Source: Ischnura elegans (lineage: Eukaryota; Arthropoda; Insecta; Odonata; Coenagrionidae). From it: 64,000 nucleotides of DNA. Numbering within the stretch: the stretch's first letter is position 1; every line of letters begins with the position of its first letter. The notes beneath the pieces were generated by a model. The model was not told the origin of the DNA, searched no databases, and saw only the letters and a list, made by a program, of their open reading frames with translations. Positions 10,735-20,590 of this stretch are shown here, one piece after another. The DNA lies in NCBI RefSeq assembly GCF_921293095.1, contig NC_060254.1:9610001-9674000 (forward strand), in the 5' to 3' direction. The position numbers were made by a program, and so were the translations under genes.

Positions 10735-10850
10735 CAAAACCAGATATCCCGATTGCAGGTCAGGTAAGCCACTCATTACACCACCAACCCATCTTCTTCC
10801 AAGCCTAAGCCAAATTATTTTTTCACGGTGAATTTCATCCTTGGCACCCG
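10735..10850. mobile_element. Two abutting SINE pieces in opposite orientation
   Basis: 10738-10800 read on the minus strand is tRNA-like, with a B-box-like GGTTTTGAATCCC. It is followed on the plus strand (10797-10845) by GCCTAAGCCAAATTA to CATCCTTGG, the tail of the SINE family at 9129. The head-to-head arrangement suggests independent insertions or a rearrangement. Confidence 0.45.
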
Positions 10851-11014
10851 TACGGCGTGCACACTTCCTTCTTTCATCTAGTGCATTGGAGAATGTCTGA
10901 CGTGGAACAGCATCAAAGTAGGGTTTATTCTCCGAGAGTGACCGCCGTCTCCTGTTCCACAGAGTGGACTTGAGAAGTCAATGTCGTTTTTGGTTATCTG
11001 TGATTCGCCTTGGG

Positions 11015-11190
11015 AGAAGATGAATTGGTGAGTAGCATGCCTGTTAGGCAACAGGGAGATCCGAGTTCTACCCCAAATGCATTTTTTATCACAAATTCAA
11101 TCCTTGGTACATTTAGCTTAGGGGGATCCGAGTTGTACTCCAAATGACTTTTTTTCATCACGACTTTAATCCTTGGTATTTATAACTTTT
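11015..11190 (+). mobile_element. SINE with duplicated B-box and tail module
   Basis: The tRNA-like head has a B-box-like GATCCGAGTTCTACCCC. The tail ends CAATCCTTGGTA. The module GGGGATCCGAGTTGTACTCC plus tail is then repeated once (11120-11185). This looks like an internally duplicated or dimeric SINE of the family at 9129. Confidence 0.5.
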
Positions 11191-11399
11191 TACCCGAACG
11201 TGACTTCGTACAAAGTTAATTCTTTCATGCAGCGCCAAATCATCTAAGCATTCATCACCCACGCTTCAAGGCTTCATTATATCCTCATCCACGACTTCAA
11301 GAAAATGCTATAGCATTGAAATTTCGGATGTAAACGTATTATTTTCCTTTTAGGTAACTATGATTATACATTTGCGGAGAGAAGAAGCTGAAAACGGTG

Positions 11400-11590
11400 A
11401 CTAAGTGCGCAATGTTGGATAAACGAGGGAGAGGAAAGAAGATAAAAGGATTTTTTGATAAAATGAAAGGAAGTGGGCCTTATTATGCGTCGAAGATGAA
11501 AGTCCACGAAGGGAGGGCAGACTGCCGGAATACTTCTCAAACACTCCACGCAAACCTACCTTAATCGGAGGAATACATAAACTAGCTATG
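11400..11590 (+). mobile_element. Diverged LINE-B 3' end, sister of the 9285 copy
   Basis: Shares the coding remnant (AAACGAGGGAGAGGAAAGAA), GGGAGGGCAGACTGCCGGAA and CACTCCACGCAAACCTACC with LINE-B. It shares the private variant ending ACATAAACTAGCTATGCATT with the copy at 9285-9475. The two loci probably come from one duplicated segment or one subfamily. Confidence 0.6.
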
Positions 11591-13800
11591 CATTTGACAT
11601 AAAATTTAGCTATAATAAACACAAAGTTACTGAAGTACGTTTTTAAGTGTTTGGATTACCAGAAATTCATCCTACTAGTTGAAAATGGTTCCAAAATATT
11701 TTTTTTTGTATTAAAAACTCTAATTCCCTTTTCTGAGACGTCTATCAAAGCATCACCCAACAAAAGGCCATCTGATTTCGGCCATTTAATTGACAATGAT
11801 GGTCACTGCGGATGGGAGAGCACCCAGTCTCCCAGCTCCATGCTCCACCGAGTCTCTGGACCGTTCAAAGACCATTTTGTCCAACAGTATACTTCCGCGA
11901 GGCGCTAATATTTTTTCGCGACGCTGACAAATGGTCGACGGGGGTTAATTCTCCCCCTCGACCCCGAGACGCCACGCTACCACCGGCCAGCTCCTCTCGA
12001 ACTCTCCCTTTCCTCGATCGTGTGGCCGGCTAGCGGAAGGAGCGTGGCAACAACGCAGCGTGCTGACCGCAGGACGTAAGCGCCGTGGGATGGGGAGGAG
12101 GGCGTTTATTCGCGGCGGAGGGAGCTTTATCTCCCGCTGGAGGGGAGTGAGAGAGGAGGGGGAAGAGTGTTGGTGGTACAGGCGCTTAAGGAGCATAAGT
12201 ACACCATGCAGATATCACTCATCAAATTCCCAGAAACGAATGTAAACGCCGTTCAGTATCTCAGGAAGGGTTGAATTGAAGGTTACGCCTTCACTGAGCC
12301 ATTCGTTACGAATATATTATTGCTACATCCCGAATCAACGCTTTAGAATAGTTTTAAATACCTAGGCTAATTGAGATTTTAAAAATGATTTACATAAAAC
12401 GCGAAACAAAGCAAAAGGAGTATGAATTAAACCTTTAGAACCATATGAAATAGGACATTACATGTTATTCATTCAAAAAGCAGATTATGCTTGTGTGATA
12501 AGAGAATTAATTAGATAATTACTAAAATAGCTATAACTATGAGAAAAATTTATTATTTTTTCGGATCCTTATGTTACAGTGAGCCTTTCATGAATTTTTG
12601 CCTTGTAGAGACATTCTAACTACGATCCAGGTTTCGTCTAAGTAAGAAAGTATTTTTGAGCATTAATAAATACGACATGACTTTTCCCCCTAGTTAAACT
12701 AATTTGTCCCCGCGCTGAGGAACGCACGTTTAAATAAGGCATCAGACAATCATACACGAGTGACCAATGACCTCAAATCATATCATTCTAAGTAGATTCA
12801 TCTAATTCCCTCCGTAGGAGACCGCCTAAGGTGCTACAAGGAGATAAAATTCTTTCCAGAGACATTAACTTTTGGTTCAAACAAGAATGGGCTCATAGAA
12901 ATTCACTAAAATACATCCTAGTGGAGGCAGACAAAAATATACTGATACATTTTCGATAAAATTAACAACCAAATTGAACCTGAATGACAGAATCACAAAC
13001 GAGTTAAAAATTTCAAGAGCAAAAATTCTTCAGAATCCTAGAGATACGCGATCTGTGAAAGGATTCTGCATTTTATTACATTTTCCATTTACGCAGGCAA
13101 GTATCACATTTTCTCATGATGCTCTAATGTCTGTCTTTTACACAGCTATGTACCAACTAAAGTTTCCGAAAGATAAAAATAACTACCACGGATAAAATCA
13201 TCATAAATTCTGATGTTATCACTGCATAATGTTTGCTCACTAGTGGCATTTCTCCCTCTCAAGTGAGCAACCATCAATAATGAAGACCCATAATTTCATC
13301 CCGTGACATCAATAAAAATAATAGCCAACGCTTGAGTGCAGTCATCAATTATAAATTACTAAATCGTAAGGTCACTATTCATCGCCTCGCGATGATGGCT
13401 TATGAATAAAGCGAGATATTTCCCGATTGCTCCACGCACGGACTCCATTGCGTGATCAGGAGACGTACAGATAACCATCACCTCTCCTTGTTCCGTCTAC
13501 TTCAGAACTATAGACAAAAGGGAGAGACGACGTGGGTAAACAGAAACAGTTACAGCGAATGACGCAACCAGCTAGAACAATATCACTTCTCCTCAATCGG
13601 TAAACGCCCGCACATTTCCTGGCCTAAATACCATTCACACGAGGGATCAAAGAACTATCTTCTACCCACCACGGAATCTGCAGGAGACTCGTATGTGCAC
13701 CCTGGGGGATTATTCTGCATCTCTGAGAGAAAATGACCAAATTCGGAGAGCTGTTGAATCTTAAAAAACGAATCGTGCAATGAGCCATTCAATGATCGAG
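11591..13800. other. Sequence with a GC-rich island, no gene recognised
   Basis: Mostly AT-rich. A GC- and CpG-rich patch at about 11930-12170 opens short ORFs on both strands, but none has a recognisable domain. The island could be a regulatory region or simply a compositional patch. Confidence 0.45.
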
Positions 13801-13802
13801 GC

Positions 13803-14010
13803 TGGTGGCGTAGCCAGGGGGGTCCCGGGGACCGGATCCCCCCCCCCCCAAATGTAAAAACAAAGTTATTTTCCTACATGAAAGAAGACAGAATATTGAC
13901 AAATCATGAATTCATAAATATTTCTCTAACAAATGAAGTTTATTCGATTGTGAAAAGTGATAAAATTAGTTTAAAACCCTCTTTAAACGATGACACCACG
14001 GAGTAACATT
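13803..14010 (+). mobile_element. hAT-like MITE end of the 58305 family
   Basis: TGGTGGCGTAGCCAGG, a C-rich tract and then AAACTTCATT-type and TTTAAAACCCTCT blocks match the reverse complement of the element at 58305-58570. The homology stops at about 14010. A GCCACTG at about 14228-14234 could be the other terminus if foreign DNA has been inserted, but no target duplication supports that. Confidence 0.6.
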
Positions 14011-14289
14011 ACAAGGTGCCAATTCAATAAAAGGCGTTACAAATTCCAAAAATTTGGTACAAAATTAATATATATTGAAGAAATATCATTTTGCTTTCAA
14101 GTCTTGGTTTTAATTTCAAATCTGCTGTCTATAATTTGTGACTTTTCTCAAAGAAGTTGGACTCTATATAATTAAGTTTCAACTATCGCAATTTTACTCG
14201 TACCAAATCACATTTTCAAAAATCGCACCGCCACTGAATTGAACGAATTGTTATAGTTTTTCTCCTGCCTTGGGACGCTTAACGCTGAC

Positions 14290-14420
14290 AGCTGTCGACT
14301 GGAAATAAAAAAACAGGACTGAGATGGCAAAAATCGTGGCATCAGTTCAGAGCTGACTCCAGGAGGCGAGCTTCCACGAAGAGCGGAGGGTAAACGTCAA
14401 TGAAGGCGGACGTAAAAAAT
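14290..14420. repeat. Dispersed repeat, copy 1
   Basis: ATGGCAAAAATCGTGGC, then CAGAGCTGACTCC, GGCGAGCTTCC and CGAAGAGCGGAGGGTAA, resembles 14985-15110 in the same order. The two copies are diverged and about 0.7 kb apart in direct orientation. Confidence 0.5.
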
Positions 14421-14984
14421 ATGAATAACTTGAGCTCATGAATCAAAATAACCCAGCGATATAAACACAAGGGTACCTATGTATTATGAAAATAACCACT
14501 TTATTTAATCTAAGCCATGAATACCTAATTAACAACGAGAGTAATGAATTAAAAATGCTTAATGGCATCAACCAAGGGTAAAAATTTAAATAAATGAAAT
14601 TCCTATCAAAAATATTTTATAAAAAATAATTTGATCGTAAAGTCGGATTCATGGCGAAAATTCAATACCAAAAAGTAGGACAACAAATATTTAAATATAA
14701 AATGAATAAAAATTGAAAAAAATATCCTTTTTTCGTGGTGCGGGCGAAATTTCGAAGCCATTCACTGGTAACAGGCGACATTCTATAAAAAGATTATGCC
14801 GTAAAGAGACCAAAACCACGACTTTTTTCCGTTGATAATAAGGTATTAAAGTAAGTCACATTTCAACCTTTATACTTTTACTAGGGCATGATCAAACTTT
14901 ACAGCAATAGAGTCATCACTGCAGTCCGTCAATCGGTTCGGAAAACTGACGAAGAGACCTTTCTACTGACAAGAAAGAACACGA

Positions 14985-15110
14985 TCAACATGGCAAAAAT
15001 TCCACGACTGCGGATGCCCCGTCATTCACAGCTGACCCATGGAAGCGAGCTTCCTCGAAGAGTGAAGGGCAAGTGTCAACGGGGAGAAACGTCCAAAACG
15101 AGAGAAGGGG
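14985..15110. repeat. Dispersed repeat, copy 2
   Basis: Direct partner of 14290-14420: ATGGCAAAAATTCCACG, CACAGCTGACCC, AGCGAGCTTCCTCGAAGAG. It runs into a GC-rich patch. Confidence 0.5.
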
Positions 15111-15634
15111 GAAAAGATAGTGTAAGATCGAATGCCATATCGCATCTGCGCCACTCCACCCACCGCCTCCGAAGATAATCGGGCCCCTTGTTCGGACAGG
15201 GGCGGCAAAAGAGCCTCCTCATCGCGGAATATCTGCCATTCCTCGGGAGCGACGCATTCCTTCGGCGACACGCTCGCAGACACGTCCCGAGACAGATTTG
15301 CCGAAGAGGCGAGAGAGATGAGGGGAAGTGCGCGATGATGATGACAAAGAGAGGAGGCTGATTTCGCGGAAAGGAAAGAGTTTCGAGAAGGCCGCAAGAG
15401 AGGAAGACGGTCGACAGACGGAGGAAGAGGATTGCGGTGATGTGGGCGGGGGATATGCGCGAGTCAAGAAGACTCCGAGAGAAGCAGTTCGGTTTAACTG
15501 AATCGCACGCGTGCTGCGACCACAACGGTGCTGTGCACCACTAATGGTGCGTGAAAGAGTGAAAAAGGCTGGTTAGAGTGAAGGAAAGGAGCTGCGAAGA
15601 GAGAAAGATAGGAGAAGAGGGGGAAAGAAGATTT
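15111..15634. other. GC-rich purine-biased patch
   Basis: The plus strand is rich in GA and CpG, which opens overlapping ORFs on both strands with arginine- or serine-rich, low-complexity products. No conserved domain is seen. Confidence 0.45.
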
Positions 15635-15751
15635 ATTGGAGTGCTGTACCGATCAAGGTAGGTTTTCATGGAGCATTTGCCAATAACCCCGTCCTTCTCC
15701 CTCCCAATGTGGACTTTCCTTTCCATTTCACAATACGACTTACTCCCTTAC

Positions 15752-15983
15752 GGCCGTTTCACACGGTACACGGAATTGCGCAATCTGACGTACGTGCGAA
15801 AGTGCAATCAAAAATGCGTCGTGTAAAGCGGTGAATTGCTAGAACACATGCGAGAATGCGTGGATGCGAGACGGCAAAATAGCCCCTGCTCTAATTTCGT
15901 TCATGCATTCGCGCAATTCCACGCCATTTTAGAAATTAATGCAGTTCTAACCTGCGCAATTCCGTGACCCGTGTAAAATGGCC
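15752..15983. mobile_element. MITE family 1 (uninterrupted copy)
   Basis: Termini GGCCGTTTCACACGG and CCGTGTAAAATGGCC form ~30-bp inverted repeats that continue through CACGGAATTGCGCA on both sides. The 232-bp element lacks coding capacity. A second copy lies at 49096-49537. It sits inside a LINE-B copy, so it is younger than that LINE. The target duplication is unclear. The superfamily is not assigned. Confidence 0.8.
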
Positions 15984-15989
15984 TTGACA

Positions 15990-16327
15990 CTTCGTCGTTC
16001 CTATTCCTCTCCGTCCACTTCACCAACTCCATTATGCTCCACACCCACTTCTAGAACTCCTCCAGTAATGATACTCTTATCATCCTTTTCCTATTACTAA
16101 ACGCCTTCTTCGCCAAAGCAATTCTCTTCTTGATGCCCTTACTGCTGTATCGGTTTTCTTCCAAGGTACTTCCAAATATTTGAATTGCTCCACCCACTAT
16201 AGTTTGTTTGAGCCTCATATTCCCGGCTCGTGATGCTCTATAAAACCGCATAATTTCGGTCTCCTTTTGCAAAGACTGCAGACCTTTCGCCGACTGGCTA
16301 ATCAACGCCTGATTGGTCGTGAAACCC
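15990..16327 (-). pseudogene. LINE-B reverse transcriptase remnant
   Basis: The longest open stretch is 16051-16305. It reads NQALISQSAKGLQSL, RASRAGNMRLKQTIVGG and FGSTLEENRYSSKGIKKRI, then ALAKKAFSNRKRM. This is the RT region after the catalytic YADD box in RTE-like elements. The position of YADD itself reads FTTN, so the catalytic aspartates are lost. A stop follows GAGTTC, after which KWVWSIMELVKWTERNRNDEV continues to 15990. The fragment is dead. Confidence 0.75.
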
Positions 16328-16344
16328 GGTGACCACGCCTGTGA

Positions 16345-16470
16345 TATAAGTTTTCTCGGCGTTCAGGTTTGCAGTGGGATAGATTTCCGGGTTCCATCCG
16401 CGTTCTCATTTTGATGGCGACGTTTCAGATGGAAATCTAACCTACTCAGTGTCCATGTTTCCGTAAAGCG
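16345..16470 (-). mobile_element. Fragment of the hairpin (GAAAC) element family
   Basis: On the minus strand: CACTGAGTAGGTTAGATTTC, CATCTGAAACGTCGCC, then AGAACGCGGATGGAACCCGG and AAATCTATCCCAC. The GAAAC block followed by an ACGCGG..GGAA.CC motif aligns with 39316-39365 and more loosely with 49378-49425. The hairpin core here is degenerate (CTGAGTA instead of CTGANGA). Confidence 0.5.
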
Positions 16471-16532
16471 CAACACGCCAGTTTAACACTTTACAAGCAT
16501 AGTCCGTATCTGGATACTCTAGAAGTTAGGAA

Positions 16533-16960
16533 ATGAAAAGGGAAGGGAGGAGGAGGTGGACTTCGCCGTGGTGCAAAAAAGAGCAACGTGGAAGAATGAG
16601 GAAAGGAGGGGGGGGTGGTTTGACATACGACGCGAATTATTTCTTGGACATGCGCCCCCTCCCACGACCTCGGAGTTGCACAGCAAGAAAGATAAAGACT
16701 CGGTCGGTCCGCAACCAGAGCATCTTTATATCACCACACGAGGAATCCATTCCCGTCTCCCTTCGACTGCCCCCGCCCACCCAGCTGCCAATCCCATTGT
16801 GCGAGGAGAGTGTCGGCTCAAAGAGCGTCACATTAAACAACCCAGGATCGCGAAAACGTAACACTTCCAGTGTTTTATGCAGAATGATGCTTCATATGTC
16901 GGAGGTGGATGTTCCAGGAAGTACGGCTTCGGACGAAAAGGCTTTCCCCTTGAGTAAATG
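16533..16960. other. GC-rich patch, ORFs without domains
   Basis: Overlapping open frames on both strands (up to 142 codons) with low-complexity, arginine- and proline-rich products. I do not regard them as genes. Confidence 0.4.
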
Positions 16961-18522
16961 AAATACATTTAACATAAACGAACTCATGGTCCATCACGGT
17001 CGCAGTACAACATTGTTTTTGAAAAAAAATATCGTGAAATTGTCCGGCGTAAACATTTTCGAATTTATCTACAAGAGCATTTCAAGAACAGAATAAAATT
17101 GTTTTATAATATCCAATGAAATAAAAAAATAACAACTTAATAAAAAAACTCCGATACTTTTGGTGATCTTTTTAGGTTTATCATCTGTGTTTACGTTATA
17201 TACAGATTGAACATCAGTAGTTCCTACCTGATAAAATTATAAACCAAAAGTGCTCAGAATATAAATTATTTTGAATCCCCAAATTAACTAATTTATAATG
17301 AGATAACACTATATGATCAATTCTAAAACAAAAGAAAGAATAATGACAAAAGCGACAATCCTCTTGGCTTTATCTGGTTGTTTAAATCTTTTATTTCCTT
17401 GCTATGGATTGGCCACAACTAACAACAGCTTGCTCAAAGAAAGTAACACAGAAGCCTTAGTGTGAGTCATTAATTTCTTCGCTAATTCGAGAAATTGAAC
17501 GCAAAAAATAACCACAATAAGCTACCTGAGACTACATTTCTCTTCGTCACCAAGGGTTAGCTACTATTAGGCAACTGTAAGGAAATATTGCAACCATCGA
17601 AGCGATAATCGATATATTGTTACTTACTCCAGTGAGATAGCGAAACGAACTCCAACCATACTATCTTAGGATCCAAAATTTGCGACTAGAGCACTGACTA
17701 ATAGTTTATTGAGCTTACTTAGTAAGCAGCAAAGGTGATTCTTGTTCTGTGGCTACGCAACTTTAAAATGCAGGCTATGAGCAAAAGAAAGATGGCATTG
17801 CGTAAGTAAGAAAAACTTAAAAATGCAGTCCACGAGTAAAATAATAATGGGATGCGTGAGTATGAAAACTGAAATCCAGTCGCTGCACATTTAAAAACAC
17901 GATTTGCGATGCATGAAAAATATAACATCCATTACATACTTATACGAAGCGCCGTCACCCACCAAATCCCCCAGACTCTCATTCATTCGATGCAAATTTC
18001 TCTACGAGCGAGACGAAAACCCAACATGTTTTCCATTTTAAAATTCATACAGGCAGAAATATTCCCTAAATACAGAATGCATACTTAATGAGGGAAGCGA
18101 AGGACAATGGCTATCCTTTCTGAGAGTTGAGAAATTTCACATCCCCTTATGATGTATACCAACGTACAGAACCGAGAATATTAAAAATTGATCATTTCGA
18201 AATGAATATAGAACCGAGGATTTACGCATTCCGCACGGTGGCCATTGAAAAGAGAGGGAAAGAAGACAGACTCCCATCATTCGAGGTCACAGTCGCCATT
18301 ACATACATCACCAGAGCTCGTATTCAGTGGCCGTCGTTACCGGCGAGGGGACAAGGCCGTCTGCCTTCCTTCCGAGACCTAAAATCGAATTTTAATTGGA
18401 TCCGCTCCTCCGACTCAAAATGGTCTTCTCATCCGCCGGGAAGGCATAAACAGTTTTCCCAGGAGTGAGGTGAACTGACAAAAGAAACGCGGATGCGGCC
18501 CACGTCAAAGCACCTAGGATAC
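16961..18522. other. AT-rich sequence without a recognisable gene
   Basis: Nothing recognised. The ORFs at 17719-17928 and 18127-18468 show no family signature. Confidence 0.45.
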
Positions 18523-18952
18523 TGCCTCGTTCACATTACGATTGACCGAGCGATCGTCCTGACGATAGTTGGCCGAACTAGCCGTATGAATGCATGTCCT
18601 GACAATAGTTCGCGTAGTTCCGAACGTTGCCACTTTACGATGGTTAGGCGCTGGGAGACCTGAAAAGGAAGCGACAAAAGAAAGACGAAAAGTTCGTAAA
18701 GCTCTGTTCGCTCCATTTTTTCCATGGATTTGTCCTGGGAAGGAAGAATATGGGCGGAAGAAAAATTATTCGGTAAATACACGCTGAGCACAGTAATATC
18801 TTGACCCTGCATACATTAACAGCTTTGCCAACCGTCAATTTCTCGTTCACTTTAGATGTCAGCACTAGAGGGCAGCACAGATTTTAACAATCGTCGTGTG
18901 AATGCACGATTGTTCCGACAACTGCTGGAACAATCGCAATCTGAACGAGGCA
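18523..18952. mobile_element. MITE family 2, full-length copy
   Basis: Inverted termini TGCCTCGTTCACATTACGAT and ATCGCAATCTGAACGAGGCA differ at two positions over 20 bp. The 430-bp interior has no transposase. A partial copy lies at 42092-42365 with the same order of blocks (AATGCATGTCC, CGTAGTTCC.AACGTTGCCAC). No convincing target-site duplication is visible, so the superfamily is open. Confidence 0.75.
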
Positions 18953-19074
18953 CACGAGAGGGCGAGTTCTGGCTTCTGCGCATGCGTCCAAGATCGAAGA
19001 AGAATATCTCCAGCTCACTCCTATCCTGCGATGCATTAAGTTGGAGGGAGTAAAATATTCAGCTAATGAATGTA

Positions 19075-19156
19075 CTAGGGATGAGTAGATTCCCCTTTTT
19101 AACATCACAATTCTTCCAAACTGATACCCGATTCTCCATTCCGATTCCATCGATTC
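19075..19156. mobile_element. Possible hAT end fragment, GATTCC-rich
   Basis: TACTAGGGATGAGTAGATTC followed by CCGATTCTCCATTCCGATTC resembles the GATTCC-rich ends of the hAT-like element at 20591-22869. It has no partner terminus. Confidence 0.3.
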
Positions 19157-19160
19157 ATAA

Positions 19161-19825
19161 TAGGGTGGCTTCCTATTATTTTTTATTGCCTAAATCGAAA
19201 GATTATTACTCCTGGAGTACGCATTTCACGCTTTTAGATTTTTAAATGACGACATCTATTTTTCGCGATTAAATGAAAAGTGAAAATTTTCAAGCGCCCG
19301 AAAACGCGGCGGCTAAGTATGAATGCAGGGAAAAGCCCGTGTGACTGCATTCTGGTTCCCGCTGTCGCCGGGTGAGGTGACCTTTGGGCGAGGATATTGT
19401 GTGCCGCTGCGATGCTGGCTGCTAGCAGGTAGCAGAGTACCCTGCTAGGAGACAGCGCTTGGCTTAAATAAGGATTATTAATGCATTATCAAGCGAAGGA
19501 AACTTTCCGACCATAGACAGTTTTAATGGGTGATTATTAATAGATGTTTCCATGAGCTCTGTGCCTCATGAATGCATTGACAATCTCAGACGATATAAAA
19601 CTCCTATCTACTCGTATAGCATTTAGGTCCCTGAGACGTCATGTGGAGTGGCATCGCATGGGCGCCAATCTGGCCTTTTTCACATGCGGCTAAAATTAAC
19701 CATTGCCATTTGTCTAAACTGGGATTTCTAAAACCAAATAATTTATTATATTATGAATACACTAGTGGTGGATAACGAATCGCAATCATTGCCTTTCGTC
19801 TTCTTTGATGAAGGAAACTACCCTA
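19161..19825 (+). mobile_element. MITE family 3, long version
   Basis: Termini TAGGGTGGCTTCCT and AGGAAACTACCCTA form inverted repeats bounded by TA, which suggests a Tc1/mariner-like TA duplication. The first ~230 bp match the inverted copy at 24190-24450. The last ~165 bp match 53150-53316. A central segment (about 19390-19660) is private. No transposase is present. Confidence 0.7.
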
Positions 19826-19829
19826 TTCA

Positions 19830-20582
19830 ATTTTGGCGTAAGATTTCAGCCAAGAAGCAGCCGCTTTGAACGTTATATGTTTACACATACTGTGAAAGCA
19901 CAACCACGGACTTGTTTGATGAGGATGGCGACGGAAGCAGGCAAGGAAGACGAAAAAAAGTGACACCTCACAGCGAAACCGCGAACCGAGCGCTGTCTAC
20001 ATTAATGAGGCACGCGGAGGCTGGGTGTCGACCACACTTCCTTCCCGAGAAATCGCGGATTTCATGAAAACAATATTTTCTCGCTCTCTTTGCGGTGATT
20101 CACTTCCCAGTACGAGTTTCTTATTGGAAAAATTCCGTAGTTTCACTCATAAAGGAATCAGAGAAACGATAAGTCAGAGCAAATAAGAATGTTATCGGGA
20201 CTTTTTACGTGTTGTGACCATGGTCCTTGTTGTGACCTTCATATTTGATTCGTCCTACAGATTCCAACGGCATGCCAATGTTGGTCCTAAGATTATTGCG
20301 CACTTAACATTGACAAAATTCGCGCTTTGTTGACACCGTTAATATGCTTCTATCCACAATGCTACTGAGCAAATGCGTTTATTTTTTTCTACCTCTCTGA
20401 AGGCTAAAAATCTGCTGTATAATTTCAAAAGGGGAAGAATGCTCGCCGTAAGGAATGAACTCTTAGCTATTTGTATACTCGTCAGCTACATCCCGGGCTT
20501 CTCCGAATTCTTATTGTAGTCCCGCTGTTCCTCCTGAAACGTGCAGCATGTACATTGAACGACCGAAATCACTTTTATAAAT
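19830..20582. other. Sequence without a recognisable gene
   Basis: Moderately AT-rich DNA. No ORF with a domain, no repeat family recognised. Confidence 0.45.
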
Positions 20583-20590
20583 GTTTTTAT

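Larger units (their letters stand above)
15635..16330 (-). mobile_element. LINE-B copy split by a MITE
   Basis: The minus strand carries a reverse transcriptase remnant (16330 to 15990), then a 232-bp MITE (15752-15983), then the LINE-B 3' end (15751 to 15635) with AAAACCTACCTTGATCGGTA. The residues EVDWT-type region just before the MITE reads KWTERNRNDEV, as in the copy at 45270. The middle of the C-terminal region is missing, so the LINE had an internal deletion before or during the MITE insertion. Confidence 0.75.

Noticed and set aside
15026-15525. Overlapping ORFs on both strands
   Set aside because: GA-rich DNA gives open frames in three registers at once, and none resembles a protein family.
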